A stretch of 15,894 nucleotides of DNA from Alphaproteobacteria bacterium (lineage in GTDB: Bacteria > Pseudomonadota > Alphaproteobacteria > Reyranellales > Reyranellaceae): positions 1 through 15,894 of the forward strand of contig JABCYT010000012.1 in NCBI GenBank assembly GCA_013290035.1, given 5' to 3'. Below the pieces are notes generated by a model. The model worked only from the letters and a program-made list of their open reading frames with translations, did no database searches and had not been told where the DNA came from. Shown piece by piece: positions 6,929-14,137 of the stretch. Numbering within the stretch: the stretch's first letter is position 1; each line of letters starts with the position of its first letter. A program made the position numbers and the translations under genes.

Positions 6929-6976
6929 CTACCACATCCCGAAGAAAATGCCGTGCTTCTTGTGCGTCGCTTCAAC
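6929..6976 (-). pseudogene. Relic of a sulfatase C-terminus
   Basis: On the minus strand, in a frame shifted relative to hpnR, the bases read VEATHKKHGIFFGMW followed by TAG (6931-6929). The intact sulfatase gene at 14138-15703 ends ATHRKHGIHFGVW followed by TGA. From the shared Ala to the last Trp, 10 of 13 residues and 31 of 39 bases agree, and both end at a stop. The matching frame carries VEA across the hpnR stop codon; the intact protein has VEA a few residues earlier. No start or upstream sulfatase sequence is present. The rest appears lost, with hpnR now abutting the fragment. Chance similarity is unlikely but not excluded for so short a piece. Confidence 0.6.
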
Positions 6977-8498
6977 CCTTGTTGGCGAGGCCCACGCGGT
7001 CGCTCTCGGTCGCCATCGCGGTGCCGACCAGTTCGGGCCTCAGGATATAGAGCGAGCGGGCGTCGACCTTCTCCGCCTTGCGCTCCGGGAGCGCGATCGG
7101 GTAGCGGGTCTCCTCCCGGTGATCGTCGAGCAGCTTCTGCACGTTGTACTGGCCGCCGAACTTCCAAAGTGTCTTCACGAAGTTGGTCTGGCCGCGCATC
7201 AGGTGGCCCGCGGCGATCGCGGCGCAGCTTCTGAGCGCCTGCCAGCCCATGTGCTTCTTGAAGAGGATTTGCTGGGTCTTGACCAGCTCCTCGTAGAATT
7301 TCTCCAGCGGGAGCGCGGTGGGCAGCACGGCGTGCTGCACGTCGAAGAGCTTGTAGTTGCGGGTGGCGAGGCCGCGCGCGTCGGTGGTCCAGGTCTCCGT
7401 CCCGGGATAGGGCGTGTTGACGGTGAGGTGCACGATCTCGGGCACCGACAGCATCCACTCGCGGACCACCGCAAAGCGGGCCTCGTCCCAGCTCGGGTCG
7501 GCGATGATATTCACCGCCACGGTGATGCCGAGCGAGCGGGCGTATTCCAGCGCCTCGAAGCTCTTGCCCAGGCTGACCCGCTTGCGGTGGCGCAAAAGCC
7601 CCTCCTCGTCGATCGCCTCGACGCCCAGGAACATGTAGCTGAGGCCAAGCTTCTTCCAGCGCGCGAAGACCTCCTTGTTCTTGAGCAGGACGTCGCAGCG
7701 GGTCTCCAGATAGTACTGCTTGCGGATGTTGCGCTTCTCGATCTCGTCGGCGATGGCGTGGCCGTGCTCGGCGTGGATGAAGGCCACGTCGTCGACGATG
7801 AACACCCCAGGCTCGCGCACCCTCGCCAGATCCTCGCCGACCGCGCCGGCGCTCACCTTGCGGTAGCTGCGCCCATAGAACGTCCAGGCACTGCAGAAGG
7901 TGCAGTTCCACGGGCAGCCGCGGGAGAATTCCACCGAGGCGCAGGGATCGAGCACGCCGATGAAGTACTTGTTGCGTTTTTTGAGGAGGTCGCGCGCAGG
8001 CAGCGTGGCGTCGAGCGATTCGATCATGCGCGGCGGCGGCCCCTCGCCCGCCGTCGTGACCACGCCCGGCAGCGTGCTGAGCTCCTCTCTGTCCAACCAG
8101 GCGGCCAGGATGCGGGCGGCGATCTCCTCGCCCTCGCCCTTGATCACGCAGTCGATCGCGCCGTCGGCGTGGGCCAGGATCTCCCGCGCGGTGAAGCTGG
8201 CCGAGTGGCCGCCCACGAACACCAAGGTGTCGGGGAGGAGCCGGCGGGTCAGGCGCGCCAAGTCGACGACCTCGGGAATATTGGCCAGATAGTTCAGCGA
8301 GAAGGCCACCGCGTCGGGCCGCCAGGTGCGCAGTTCGCTGTGGTAGTGCCGGTGCTTGAACACCTGCAGGTCGAGCAGCCGCACCTCGTGGCCGGCGTTG
8401 CGCAAGGACGCGGCCACCCGCTCCAATCCCAGCGGCTCGAGCCGGAGGTAGACCTCGGTGTACATGAGGCCGCTGGGATGAACGAGCAGGACCTTCAC
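6972..8498 (-). CDS. hpnR: Hopanoid C-3 methylase, B12-binding radical SAM protein
   Basis: This 508-residue protein starts MKVLLVHPSGLMYTEVYLRLEPLGLERVAASL, which I recognise as the N-terminus of HpnR, the enzyme that adds the C-3 methyl group of 3-methylhopanoids. Residues 1 to about 140 form a cobalamin-binding-like domain (FVGGHSASF at 94-102). The radical SAM cluster is SRGCPWNCTFCSAW with Cys195, Cys199 and Cys202 (CxxxCxxC). The downstream segments VFIVDDVAFI, YYLETRCDVLLKNKEVFARW and VNTPYPGTETW are family-typical, as is the helical C-terminus. The product acts on membrane hopanoids from the cytosolic side and needs SAM and cobalamin. The GTG start overlaps the upstream SGNH hydrolase stop (GTGA), indicating translational coupling. 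No squalene-hopene cyclase or other hpn gene is in the window, so synthesis of the scaffold must be encoded elsewhere. Confidence 0.88.
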   Translation of the reverse strand: MKVLLVHPSGLMYTEVYLRLEPLGLERVAASLRNAGHEVRLLDLQVFKHRHYHSELRTWRPDAVAFSLNYLANIPEVVDLARLTRRLLPDTLVFVGGHSASFTAREILAHADGAIDCVIKGEGEEIAARILAAWLDREELSTLPGVVTTAGEGPPPRMIESLDATLPARDLLKKRNKYFIGVLDPCASVEFSRGCPWNCTFCSAWTFYGRSYRKVSAGAVGEDLARVREPGVFIVDDVAFIHAEHGHAIADEIEKRNIRKQYYLETRCDVLLKNKEVFARWKKLGLSYMFLGVEAIDEEGLLRHRKRVSLGKSFEALEYARSLGITVAVNIIADPSWDEARFAVVREWMLSVPEIVHLTVNTPYPGTETWTTDARGLATRNYKLFDVQHAVLPTALPLEKFYEELVKTQQILFKKHMGWQALRSCAAIAAGHLMRGQTNFVKTLWKFGGQYNVQKLLDDHREETRYPIALPERKAEKVDARSLYILRPELVGTAMATESDRVGLANKG

Positions 8499-9595
8499 GG
8501 CGTGGACCCCGGCCGCGGATTTCTGGAGCTCTGGACCTCCGGGCTCGGGAGGCTTTCGACGCGTTTCACCTCGTCAAAAAGCAGGCGATGTCCGAGTTCG
8601 GTGAAGTGCACGTCGCCGGCGATGAAATATTTGCGCAGCGCCGTTTCGGCCGGTTCGCGGAAAAAGGGCGCGAAACCGTCGATGAAGCGGACATTGCGGG
8701 AGGCGGCCCAGGCCCGCCACTGCGTCACCTGAATGCTGTCGCGGTCCCCCGCGTCGACGCTTTCCGGCCACGGGTAGACGACGAGGGTCATGTGGCAATT
8801 CCATTCCCGGCAGATGGCGACGATCTTGTCGAGATTGTTGCCGGCAATTTCCAGCCCGCGCCAGCCCCATTTCTCCATGAGAGCCGGATCGAACGGCCAG
8901 CGGCCGCGCTCGCGTCCCAGGGCCGCCACGGTGCTGAACGGCGAGGACAAATAGAGGTCGTAGGCCAGCCGGAAGGTCGCGAAATTGCCGAGGAGGAACT
9001 GACCGATGTGGAACCAGTGAAACGGCGTCGAGCTCACGGTTCCGTCCGCCGCGACCTTGTAGACATTCGCGTCGTCGTCAATGTCCGACAGATCGAGAAA
9101 GACGTAGATCTCGGCGGGCTTTATGCCCAGGCGCTGGGCAGCCACCCGGATCTTGCGATGGTAGATGGCCGGACTGTAGGACGCGACACCGAGATTCCAC
9201 ACCGCCTTGCCCTGCTTTGCCGCGTCGCACGCCATCAGTCCGGCAAAGCTCTTCTCGTAGCTCGAGCCGATTCCCTCGGTGAACGAATCGCCGACGACGA
9301 AGATGGCCGGCCGGTCTTTCTCGGCCTCGCCGGGCGCACAGTTGCCGATCCTGAATCCGTAGCGGTCGGTCCGCCAGGAATAGACGATGTTGCCCCAGGC
9401 GCGCTCCGACTTCGCGTTCGGGGCCAGATCGTGATCGTAGTCCGTCGATATGTACGCTTCGGTATAGGCGGTCGCCGCATCCGCCCAGCTCCGCTTCATG
9501 CCCGAAAACACCGTGGCCAGCAGGACGAAATCCACCGCCAGTGTCATGGCGACGATGGCCAGTGCCTGGCCCAACATCCGCAACACTTTTTTCAT
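8495..9595 (-). CDS. Membrane-anchored SGNH/GDSL-type hydrolase (paralogue 2), coupled to hpnR
   Basis: This 366-residue protein has an N-terminal hydrophobic helix (MKKVLR then about residues 8-30) and a periplasm-facing SGNH domain. The nucleophile Ser104 is in VVGDSFTEG, the next block is VWNLGVASYSPAIYHRKI, and Asp328-x-His330 is in GDVHFTELGHRLL. It is a full-length paralogue of the 670-1806 product; the two diverge mainly at the extreme C-terminus and around residues 35-50 and 190-205. Its TGA stop overlaps the GTG of hpnR by four bases, so the two are one transcription unit with this gene first. A role in acylating or deacylating a hopanoid side chain, or another envelope lipid or glycan, is an inference from this coupling only. 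The start is ATG at 9595. AAGG lies about 11 bp upstream, a mediocre ribosome binding site. Confidence 0.85.
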   Translation of the reverse strand: MKKVLRMLGQALAIVAMTLAVDFVLLATVFSGMKRSWADAATAYTEAYISTDYDHDLAPNAKSERAWGNIVYSWRTDRYGFRIGNCAPGEAEKDRPAIFVVGDSFTEGIGSSYEKSFAGLMACDAAKQGKAVWNLGVASYSPAIYHRKIRVAAQRLGIKPAEIYVFLDLSDIDDDANVYKVAADGTVSSTPFHWFHIGQFLLGNFATFRLAYDLYLSSPFSTVAALGRERGRWPFDPALMEKWGWRGLEIAGNNLDKIVAICREWNCHMTLVVYPWPESVDAGDRDSIQVTQWRAWAASRNVRFIDGFAPFFREPAETALRKYFIAGDVHFTELGHRLLFDEVKRVESLPSPEVQSSRNPRPGSTP

Positions 9596-9705
9596 CTAAA
9601 AGCTTGCCTTCGATGTCATTTTGCCAAGCACGCAGACCTCGCCCGCTCCGGCACTGGCCCATGCTAGCAGCACACGCGGCGCGAGTGCACCTCCCTAGAA
9701 AGATT

Positions 9706-11823
9706 TCACAGTAACCGTGCCAGCATGCGGGCGGCCCGCTGGGCGCCGTTGGCTTCGACCGGCTTGAACCGCACGGTCCCTTGCAGCTCGGCCAGCATGG
9801 CCTCGGCGATCACCTCCGGCGGCGAGGTGGCGAATTCCAGACGCCGGCCAGCGGCGTAGCGGTCAAGGCGGTGGGCGACATGGAAGTTCTGCTCGAAGTG
9901 GTTCTTGAGCGGGAAATAAATGAACGGCGTGCCTGCGGCTGCAAGCTCCATGCAAGTAGTGAGGCCGCCCTGCACCAAGGCGAGATCGCAGGCCGCGAGA
10001 TTGCGGTCGAGGTTTGGCACGAAAGCGGACACTTCGACGCCGGCCGGCGCGCCCAGCGACAGCGGGTCGATGCGTGGGCCGGCAACCAGCACCATGCGCA
10101 GCTCGGGCAGTCGCGCGCGGGCGAGCGGCCAGGCCTGCAGGATGCGCTTGATCAGGTGGGTGCCCACGCCCGAACCGCCCACGGTGACGATGCAGACCTT
10201 CTCGTCGGGCCGGTACCCCAGGCTTTGCCGCAGCTCCTCGCGCGGGCCGAACTCATGCGGATGCTGGCCCAGCACATAGCCCGAGAAATCGAAGTGCTTG
10301 GGGATCCAGTCGCGCATCGCGGGCAAATCCTTGCCGAAGCCCAGCGGCACGATGTCCTCCGGGTTGCCGACGAAGATCGCGCGGTCGCGCACGCCGGGAT
10401 GGCGCTCGACGTGCTCGATCATCTCGGCATTGTAGTCGGCCGCCAGGAACGCCTCGTGCTCGCCGCCCGACGGCATCGGCACGAAGCCGACGAAGTCGGT
10501 GAACCAGGCGAGCGCCGCCTTCTTCAGCTCGGGGTGCTCATGCCAGTAATGGTCGATGTCCCAGGCCTCGTCGGCGACCACGAGGTCGTAGCCGCCGGCA
10601 TCGACGGCATCCTGGAAGATCATGAAGTTGGCGATCAGCAACTCGTCCATGCGGCGGATCGCCTGGAAGGCGTTGAGATCGTGCTCGCCCGCTTCCGCCT
10701 CGATGTGCCGCGATTCGCTGGCGAGGCGGGCGGAGAGCGGATGGATGCGCTCGCCGCTGTTCTCGAGCAGGCGGGTCACCGGGTCCTGCGCCAGCCAGTC
10801 GACATGCAGGCGGGGATGCAGCCGGCGCAATTCGCGGGCGATGGCGATGTCGCGCCGGCCGTGCCCGAGGCCGATGGGCGATGAAAGGTAGAGCACCTTC
10901 TTCTCCCGCGGGGCACGGCGGACCGGCGCCTTGGGCGCGCCGAGGCCCAGCCGGCGGTCGAGAAAGTCGTTGATCAGGGCGTTGCACTTGGCAGGGAAGC
11001 GGCCGAGCGGATTGTGGCCGCCCTCGGCAATGGTCACGAACTCGCCGCCCGTGAGTTCGGCCACCAGCTTGCCGCGCGCATGGAGCTGGATCTGGTCGTT
11101 GTCGCCGTGGATCGCCAGCACCGGACAGCGGATCCTGCGATACATCGACTCGGTGACATCGAACGGCGGCACGATGGTACGCGCTTCGACTGTCTTGACC
11201 AGCACCGGGCCATCGGTGTCGCCGGCCCAACTGATGCCTTCCTCGATCTGTCGCGTCGAGTGCGGCTCGGTGAAGATGTTCCTGATGAAATGCTCGGCGA
11301 AGTCGGGATAGTCGGCCAGCCAGTGCGCGCGGTTGTACTTGTTCCAGCCCACCGGCTTGCCATCGGGGCACTCCTGCCGGGCCATGAAATGCTGCTGCGA
11401 CATGTGCTTGTGGGTGGGCCCGATGACCGCCGCCGTGCCGGCCAGGATGGCGGCCTTCACCCGTTCCGGATGGTACGCCGCCAGCACGCAGGCGAGCAGG
11501 CCGCCGAAAGAGAGGCCGACGACGATGGCCTGGCCGGCATCGGTGGCGTCCATGACCGCGAGCGCATCGGCCACGCAGTTCGCCAGCGAGTAGGCGGCGA
11601 CATCGTCGGGCCGGTCGGACCGTCCGTTGCCGCGGGCGTCGAAGGCGATGCAGCGGAAGCGCTCGCTGAAGTAGGGCAGCTGCGCCTTGTAGACGCGCGA
11701 ATGCACGATGCTCCAGGGCGGCAGGAAGACCATCGTCTGCCGGCCCTGCCCGTAGACCTCGTAATGGATGCGGACGCCGTCGCGTTCGACGAACCCGTCC
11801 TTAGTGGGCAGCTTCGCGCGCAT
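9706..11823 (-). CDS. Alpha/beta-hydrolase fused to a GT-B glycosyltransferase (MGT/UGT-like)
   Basis: This 705-residue protein joins two enzymes. Residues 1 to about 295 are an alpha/beta hydrolase: FDARGNGRSDRP, nucleophile Ser105 in the elbow GLSFGG, a candidate acid in HGDND (Asp241 or Asp243) and His270 in EGGHNPLGRFP. A linker follows. From about residue 308 (VLYLSSPIGLGHGRRD) a GT-B glycosyltransferase of the MGT/UGT type begins. Its C-terminal domain has VTVGGSGVGTHLIKRIL and the donor-site region LVQGGLTTCMELAAAGTPFIYFPLKNHFEQ (about 617-646). Such transferases glycosylate lipids, polyketides or other small acceptors; the hydrolase could act on the same acceptor, but substrates are unknown. 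ATG at 11823 is chosen because GAGG lies 7 bp upstream, inside the end of tetR. The tetR stop is 4 bp before the start, so the two are co-transcribed. An ATG-less extension to 11868 would overlap tetR. Confidence 0.82.
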   Translation of the reverse strand: MRAKLPTKDGFVERDGVRIHYEVYGQGRQTMVFLPPWSIVHSRVYKAQLPYFSERFRCIAFDARGNGRSDRPDDVAAYSLANCVADALAVMDATDAGQAIVVGLSFGGLLACVLAAYHPERVKAAILAGTAAVIGPTHKHMSQQHFMARQECPDGKPVGWNKYNRAHWLADYPDFAEHFIRNIFTEPHSTRQIEEGISWAGDTDGPVLVKTVEARTIVPPFDVTESMYRRIRCPVLAIHGDNDQIQLHARGKLVAELTGGEFVTIAEGGHNPLGRFPAKCNALINDFLDRRLGLGAPKAPVRRAPREKKVLYLSSPIGLGHGRRDIAIARELRRLHPRLHVDWLAQDPVTRLLENSGERIHPLSARLASESRHIEAEAGEHDLNAFQAIRRMDELLIANFMIFQDAVDAGGYDLVVADEAWDIDHYWHEHPELKKAALAWFTDFVGFVPMPSGGEHEAFLAADYNAEMIEHVERHPGVRDRAIFVGNPEDIVPLGFGKDLPAMRDWIPKHFDFSGYVLGQHPHEFGPREELRQSLGYRPDEKVCIVTVGGSGVGTHLIKRILQAWPLARARLPELRMVLVAGPRIDPLSLGAPAGVEVSAFVPNLDRNLAACDLALVQGGLTTCMELAAAGTPFIYFPLKNHFEQNFHVAHRLDRYAAGRRLEFATSPPEVIAEAMLAELQGTVRFKPVEANGAQRAARMLARLL

Positions 11824-11827
11824 CACA

Positions 11828-12442
11828 TCACCTCGTCGACGATTTGGCTTCAGCGCTGCGAATGGCATCGCCGACTCTTCGCAGCGCCTGGCGCACCGGC
11901 GCGCCTTTTTTCTCCGCCCCGAGCAGATAGAGGCTTTCCCCGCCGATGAAGGCGCCGCCGATCAGCGCAGCGATCTCCGCCGTCGAGAATGGACCGAGGC
12001 CGCCCAGCTCGCGCTCGGCCTGGCGCGCGACGCCGGCGATGAGCTCGAACCAGCCCATGAGGCCGGCCCGTACGACCTTGGCGACCTCTGGATCGGACCA
12101 GCTCGCGGCGATGAGCTCCTGCAGGACGCGCACATAGCCCGAGGAGATGTCCTCGTCGAGATAGTCGCAGGCACGGTCCCAGCGTTGCGACAGCGTGAGC
12201 GTGCTGTCGTGGAACATGGCGTTCTGGCGATCGAGCAGCTGGGCGTTGAGATAGTCGAACAGCGCCAGCATCAGCCCCTGCTTGGAGCCGAAGTGGTAGT
12301 GGATTTGGCTCAGTGGCACGCCGGCCGCCGCCGCCACGTCGCGCGTCGAGAGACCCGAATGGCCGCTCTGGCGCAGCACTTTCTTGGCGGCTTCCAGCAA
12401 CGTCGTGCTGGTTTCCGCCTTCTTCGCCAGGGCACGCGCCAT
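11828..12442 (-). CDS. TetR-family transcriptional regulator
   Basis: This 204-residue protein has a TetR DNA-binding domain at about residues 12-60. TTLLEAAKKVLRQSGHSGLSTRDVAAAAGVPLSQIHYHFGSKQGLMLALF includes the helix-turn-helix and the family-typical YHFGSK turn. The C-terminal ligand and dimer domain (about 70-195) does not reveal a ligand. ATG at 12442 has GGAGG 6 bp upstream. It lies 43 bp downstream of the MddA-like gene and 4 bp upstream of the hydrolase/glycosyltransferase gene, in the middle of a three-gene unit. Two inverted-repeat operators in the promoter of the first gene (13287-13306 and 13320-13339) have the size and symmetry expected for a TetR dimer. Autoregulation of the unit is inferred; binding is not shown by sequence alone. 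Confidence 0.9.
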   Translation of the reverse strand: MARALAKKAETSTTLLEAAKKVLRQSGHSGLSTRDVAAAAGVPLSQIHYHFGSKQGLMLALFDYLNAQLLDRQNAMFHDSTLTLSQRWDRACDYLDEDISSGYVRVLQELIAASWSDPEVAKVVRAGLMGWFELIAGVARQAERELGGLGPFSTAEIAALIGGAFIGGESLYLLGAEKKGAPVRQALRRVGDAIRSAEAKSSTR

Positions 12443-12485
12443 TCAGATCCTCCACGATTGACGAGCAGCGCTAGTTCCGCCGGGC

Positions 12486-13265
12486 CTACTCTGCCGGACG
12501 CGGATGCGTCACCTCAGCCGGCGGCGGGCTGGCCTTGCGGCCGGGCAGCGGGATCAGCATCGAGACCTGCTCGCGATAGCGTCGATACTGGTCGCCGAAC
12601 AGGGCGATCAGGTCGCGCTCCTCGAGCCAGATGCCGATCAGGATATAGCCGGTGGTCCCGACCGCGAACAGCAGATGGCCGGCCGTCATGGTGGGCGCTG
12701 CCCAGAAGGCGAGCAGGAAGCCGAGATAGATCGGATGGCGCACCCGCTTGTAGAAGAAGGGCGTGCGGAACTCCGGCGTCGGCAGGGTGCGGCCGAGCAT
12801 GCGGGCCCAGACCTGGCGCAGGCCGAACAGCTCGAAATGGTTGATGAGGAAGGTGCTCAGCAACACCAGGCCCCAGCCGATCCAGAACACGGCCTGGATC
12901 AGCAGGATGGCGGCCGGGTTCGACACCGACCACACGACCGGCGTCAGGATCGGCTGCCATTGCCAGTAGAGCAGCAGGAGCGCCAGGCTGGCGAGCAGCA
13001 CATAGGTCGCGCGTTCGACGGCGTGCGGCACGAAGCGCGTCCACCAGCGCTTGAAGGCCGGCCGGGCCATGACGCTGTGCTGGATGGCGAAGACGCCGAG
13101 CAACAGCACGTTGACGATGAGCGCCGGGAGCAAAGCGCCCGACTCGCCGCTGTCGATGGTCTTGGGCGCCGGCAGGTTGCCGACGAAGGCGACGGCGTAG
13201 AGGAAAGTGCCGAAAAACAACAGGTAAACCACCCCGCCGTAGAGAAGCGCAACGATACCAGCCAT
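12486..13265 (-). CDS. mddA: MddA-like methanethiol S-methyltransferase (membrane methyltransferase of the NnrU/ICMT type)
   Basis: This 259-residue membrane protein has about five to six hydrophobic segments (roughly residues 4-28, 46-64, 86-102, 117-142, 183-214). The diagnostic motifs are QHSVMARPAFKRWWTRFVP (62-80), STFLINHFELFGLRQVW (137-153), VRHPIYLGFLLAFW (175-188) and EERDLIALFGDQYRRYRE (215-232). These match my memory of MddA, which methylates methanethiol with SAM to give dimethyl sulfide, and the RHPxYxG and EERDL motifs are those of isoprenylcysteine methyltransferase-type enzymes. The exact substrate needs testing, as this family has many uncharacterised members. The C-terminal tail is Pro-rich (PSPPPAE-type). 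ATG at 13265 has GGAGG 6-7 bp upstream. It is the first gene of a unit with tetR and the hydrolase/glycosyltransferase gene, behind a promoter with two operators. Confidence 0.75.
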   Translation of the reverse strand: MAGIVALLYGGVVYLLFFGTFLYAVAFVGNLPAPKTIDSGESGALLPALIVNVLLLGVFAIQHSVMARPAFKRWWTRFVPHAVERATYVLLASLALLLLYWQWQPILTPVVWSVSNPAAILLIQAVFWIGWGLVLLSTFLINHFELFGLRQVWARMLGRTLPTPEFRTPFFYKRVRHPIYLGFLLAFWAAPTMTAGHLLFAVGTTGYILIGIWLEERDLIALFGDQYRRYREQVSMLIPLPGRKASPPPAEVTHPRPAE

Positions 13266-13286
13266 GGCTGCCTCCGCATTGACATA

Positions 13287-13306
13287 ATTCGGTCGACCGA
13301 CCGAAT
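13287..13306. promoter_or_regulatory. TetR-type operator, promoter-proximal copy
   Basis: ATTCGGTCG (13287-13295), a 2-bp AC spacer and CGACCGAAT (13298-13306) form a perfect 9-bp inverted repeat, starting 22 bp before the MddA-like ATG. Together with flanking bases it is a direct 21-bp repeat (13284-13304) of the copy at 13317-13337, 33 bp apart, about three helical turns. The size and symmetry suit a TetR dimer. Confidence 0.7.
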
Positions 13307-13313
13307 GCGGAAG

Positions 13314-13342
13314 TCAATAATTCGGTCGACCGACCGAGTCAA
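13314..13342 (-). promoter_or_regulatory. Promoter of the MddA-like/tetR/glycosyltransferase unit
   Basis: On the minus strand TTGACT (13342-13337) is a good -35 box and TATTGA (13319-13314) a fair -10 box, 17 bp apart. The distal operator fills the spacer. Transcription would run into the MddA-like gene 49 bp downstream of the -10 box. No start site has been measured. Confidence 0.5.
13320..13339. promoter_or_regulatory. TetR-type operator, distal copy
   Basis: ATTCGGTCG, AC, then CGACCGAgt form the same inverted repeat as the proximal copy with two changes at the outer edge. It covers the -35/-10 spacer of the predicted promoter, a position in which bound TetR protein would block RNA polymerase. 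Confidence 0.7.
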
Positions 13343-13353
13343 GGAGGATTCCC

Positions 13354-14055
13354 CTAATGCTGATATTTCTGCGCCAGGCCTCGCCACAGGATGCCGAGCT
13401 GCGTGATGGCCAGGATGGCTTTGGACATGAGCCACATGTCGAGCGGCATATAGGGACGCCAGATGTCGAGAAACAAGGCGATGCGGATGTCATCGCTTTC
13501 GTTCCAGACTTCATGGGAATAGGTATCGTCCCACAGCAGCCACTTGCCGTCACCCAATCGATAGGAGCGGCCGTCCAGAACCATCAGGACCGCCGGCTCG
13601 CCGTCGGCGGCCTGGGGCACCGACAATCCAAGGTAGAAGCGCAGCACGCCGCGAAACGGACCGTGGTGCTTGGGGATGTGCTTGCGCGGCCCGAGAAAGG
13701 TGATCGACGCCGACAGGACCTCGGGCCGGCCGCGCACAAGGGCGGCGAGCCGCGGACATCTGGCCATGTTGTGCGCCAGCTCGATGCCGTAAGCCTTCAG
13801 GATGAACAGGCGCCAGTCGCGGCCATCGTTGTCGGAGATGGGCGCCTGTTCTTCCATGATCTCGTGAAAGCGCGGGATCTGGCTGAAACCTTCGGCGAGC
13901 GTCAGGGCTTCGGCACGCAACGCCTCCCACGTGCCGGAGAACGTCACACTCGCCGGAAAGTATGAAGCTGCGTCCAGGACGGCCGGCGTCGCGATTCGTC
14001 GGCTGTAGGCCGCTCGGATTATGTCGGTGATTCGCTGATAGAGCCTCATCGCCAT
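13354..14055 (-). CDS. Aspartyl/asparaginyl beta-hydroxylase-domain protein
   Basis: This 233-residue protein has the Asp/Asn beta-hydroxylase (Asp_Arg_Hydrox) core. LGPRKHIPKHHGPFRGVLRFYLGLSVP (about residues 121-147) is followed by GDGKWLLWDDTYSHEVWNESDDIRIALFLDIWRP (168-201). The iron-ligand histidines are probably His130 or His131 and His181, and the arginine-rich RGVLRF and RIALF strands contribute 2-oxoglutarate contacts. Enzymes of this fold hydroxylate protein Asp/Asn or, in the LpxO branch, the 2-position of lipid A acyl chains; the substrate here is unknown. A C-terminal hydrophobic stretch (about 207-225) may bind the membrane. ATG at 14055 has AAGGA 5 bp upstream. It sits 82 bp downstream of the sulfatase gene on the same strand. 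Its end is 88 bp before the MddA-like start, and the two operators lie in that gap. Confidence 0.82.
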   Translation of the reverse strand: MAMRLYQRITDIIRAAYSRRIATPAVLDAASYFPASVTFSGTWEALRAEALTLAEGFSQIPRFHEIMEEQAPISDNDGRDWRLFILKAYGIELAHNMARCPRLAALVRGRPEVLSASITFLGPRKHIPKHHGPFRGVLRFYLGLSVPQAADGEPAVLMVLDGRSYRLGDGKWLLWDDTYSHEVWNESDDIRIALFLDIWRPYMPLDMWLMSKAILAITQLGILWRGLAQKYQH

Positions 14056-14137
14056 GACAGTCCTTGTGACGCTCGCGACGCAAGGGTGACCAATTTCGAT
14101 GGTGGGTCGAGCCTATGGCAATTGCAAGACAGCGCGC

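Noticed and set aside
6516..8732. Very long + strand frame (738 codons) opposite the stress-protein and hpnR genes
   Set aside because: It is antisense to two well-supported genes, and its composition is that of a GC-rich shadow with no domain motifs.
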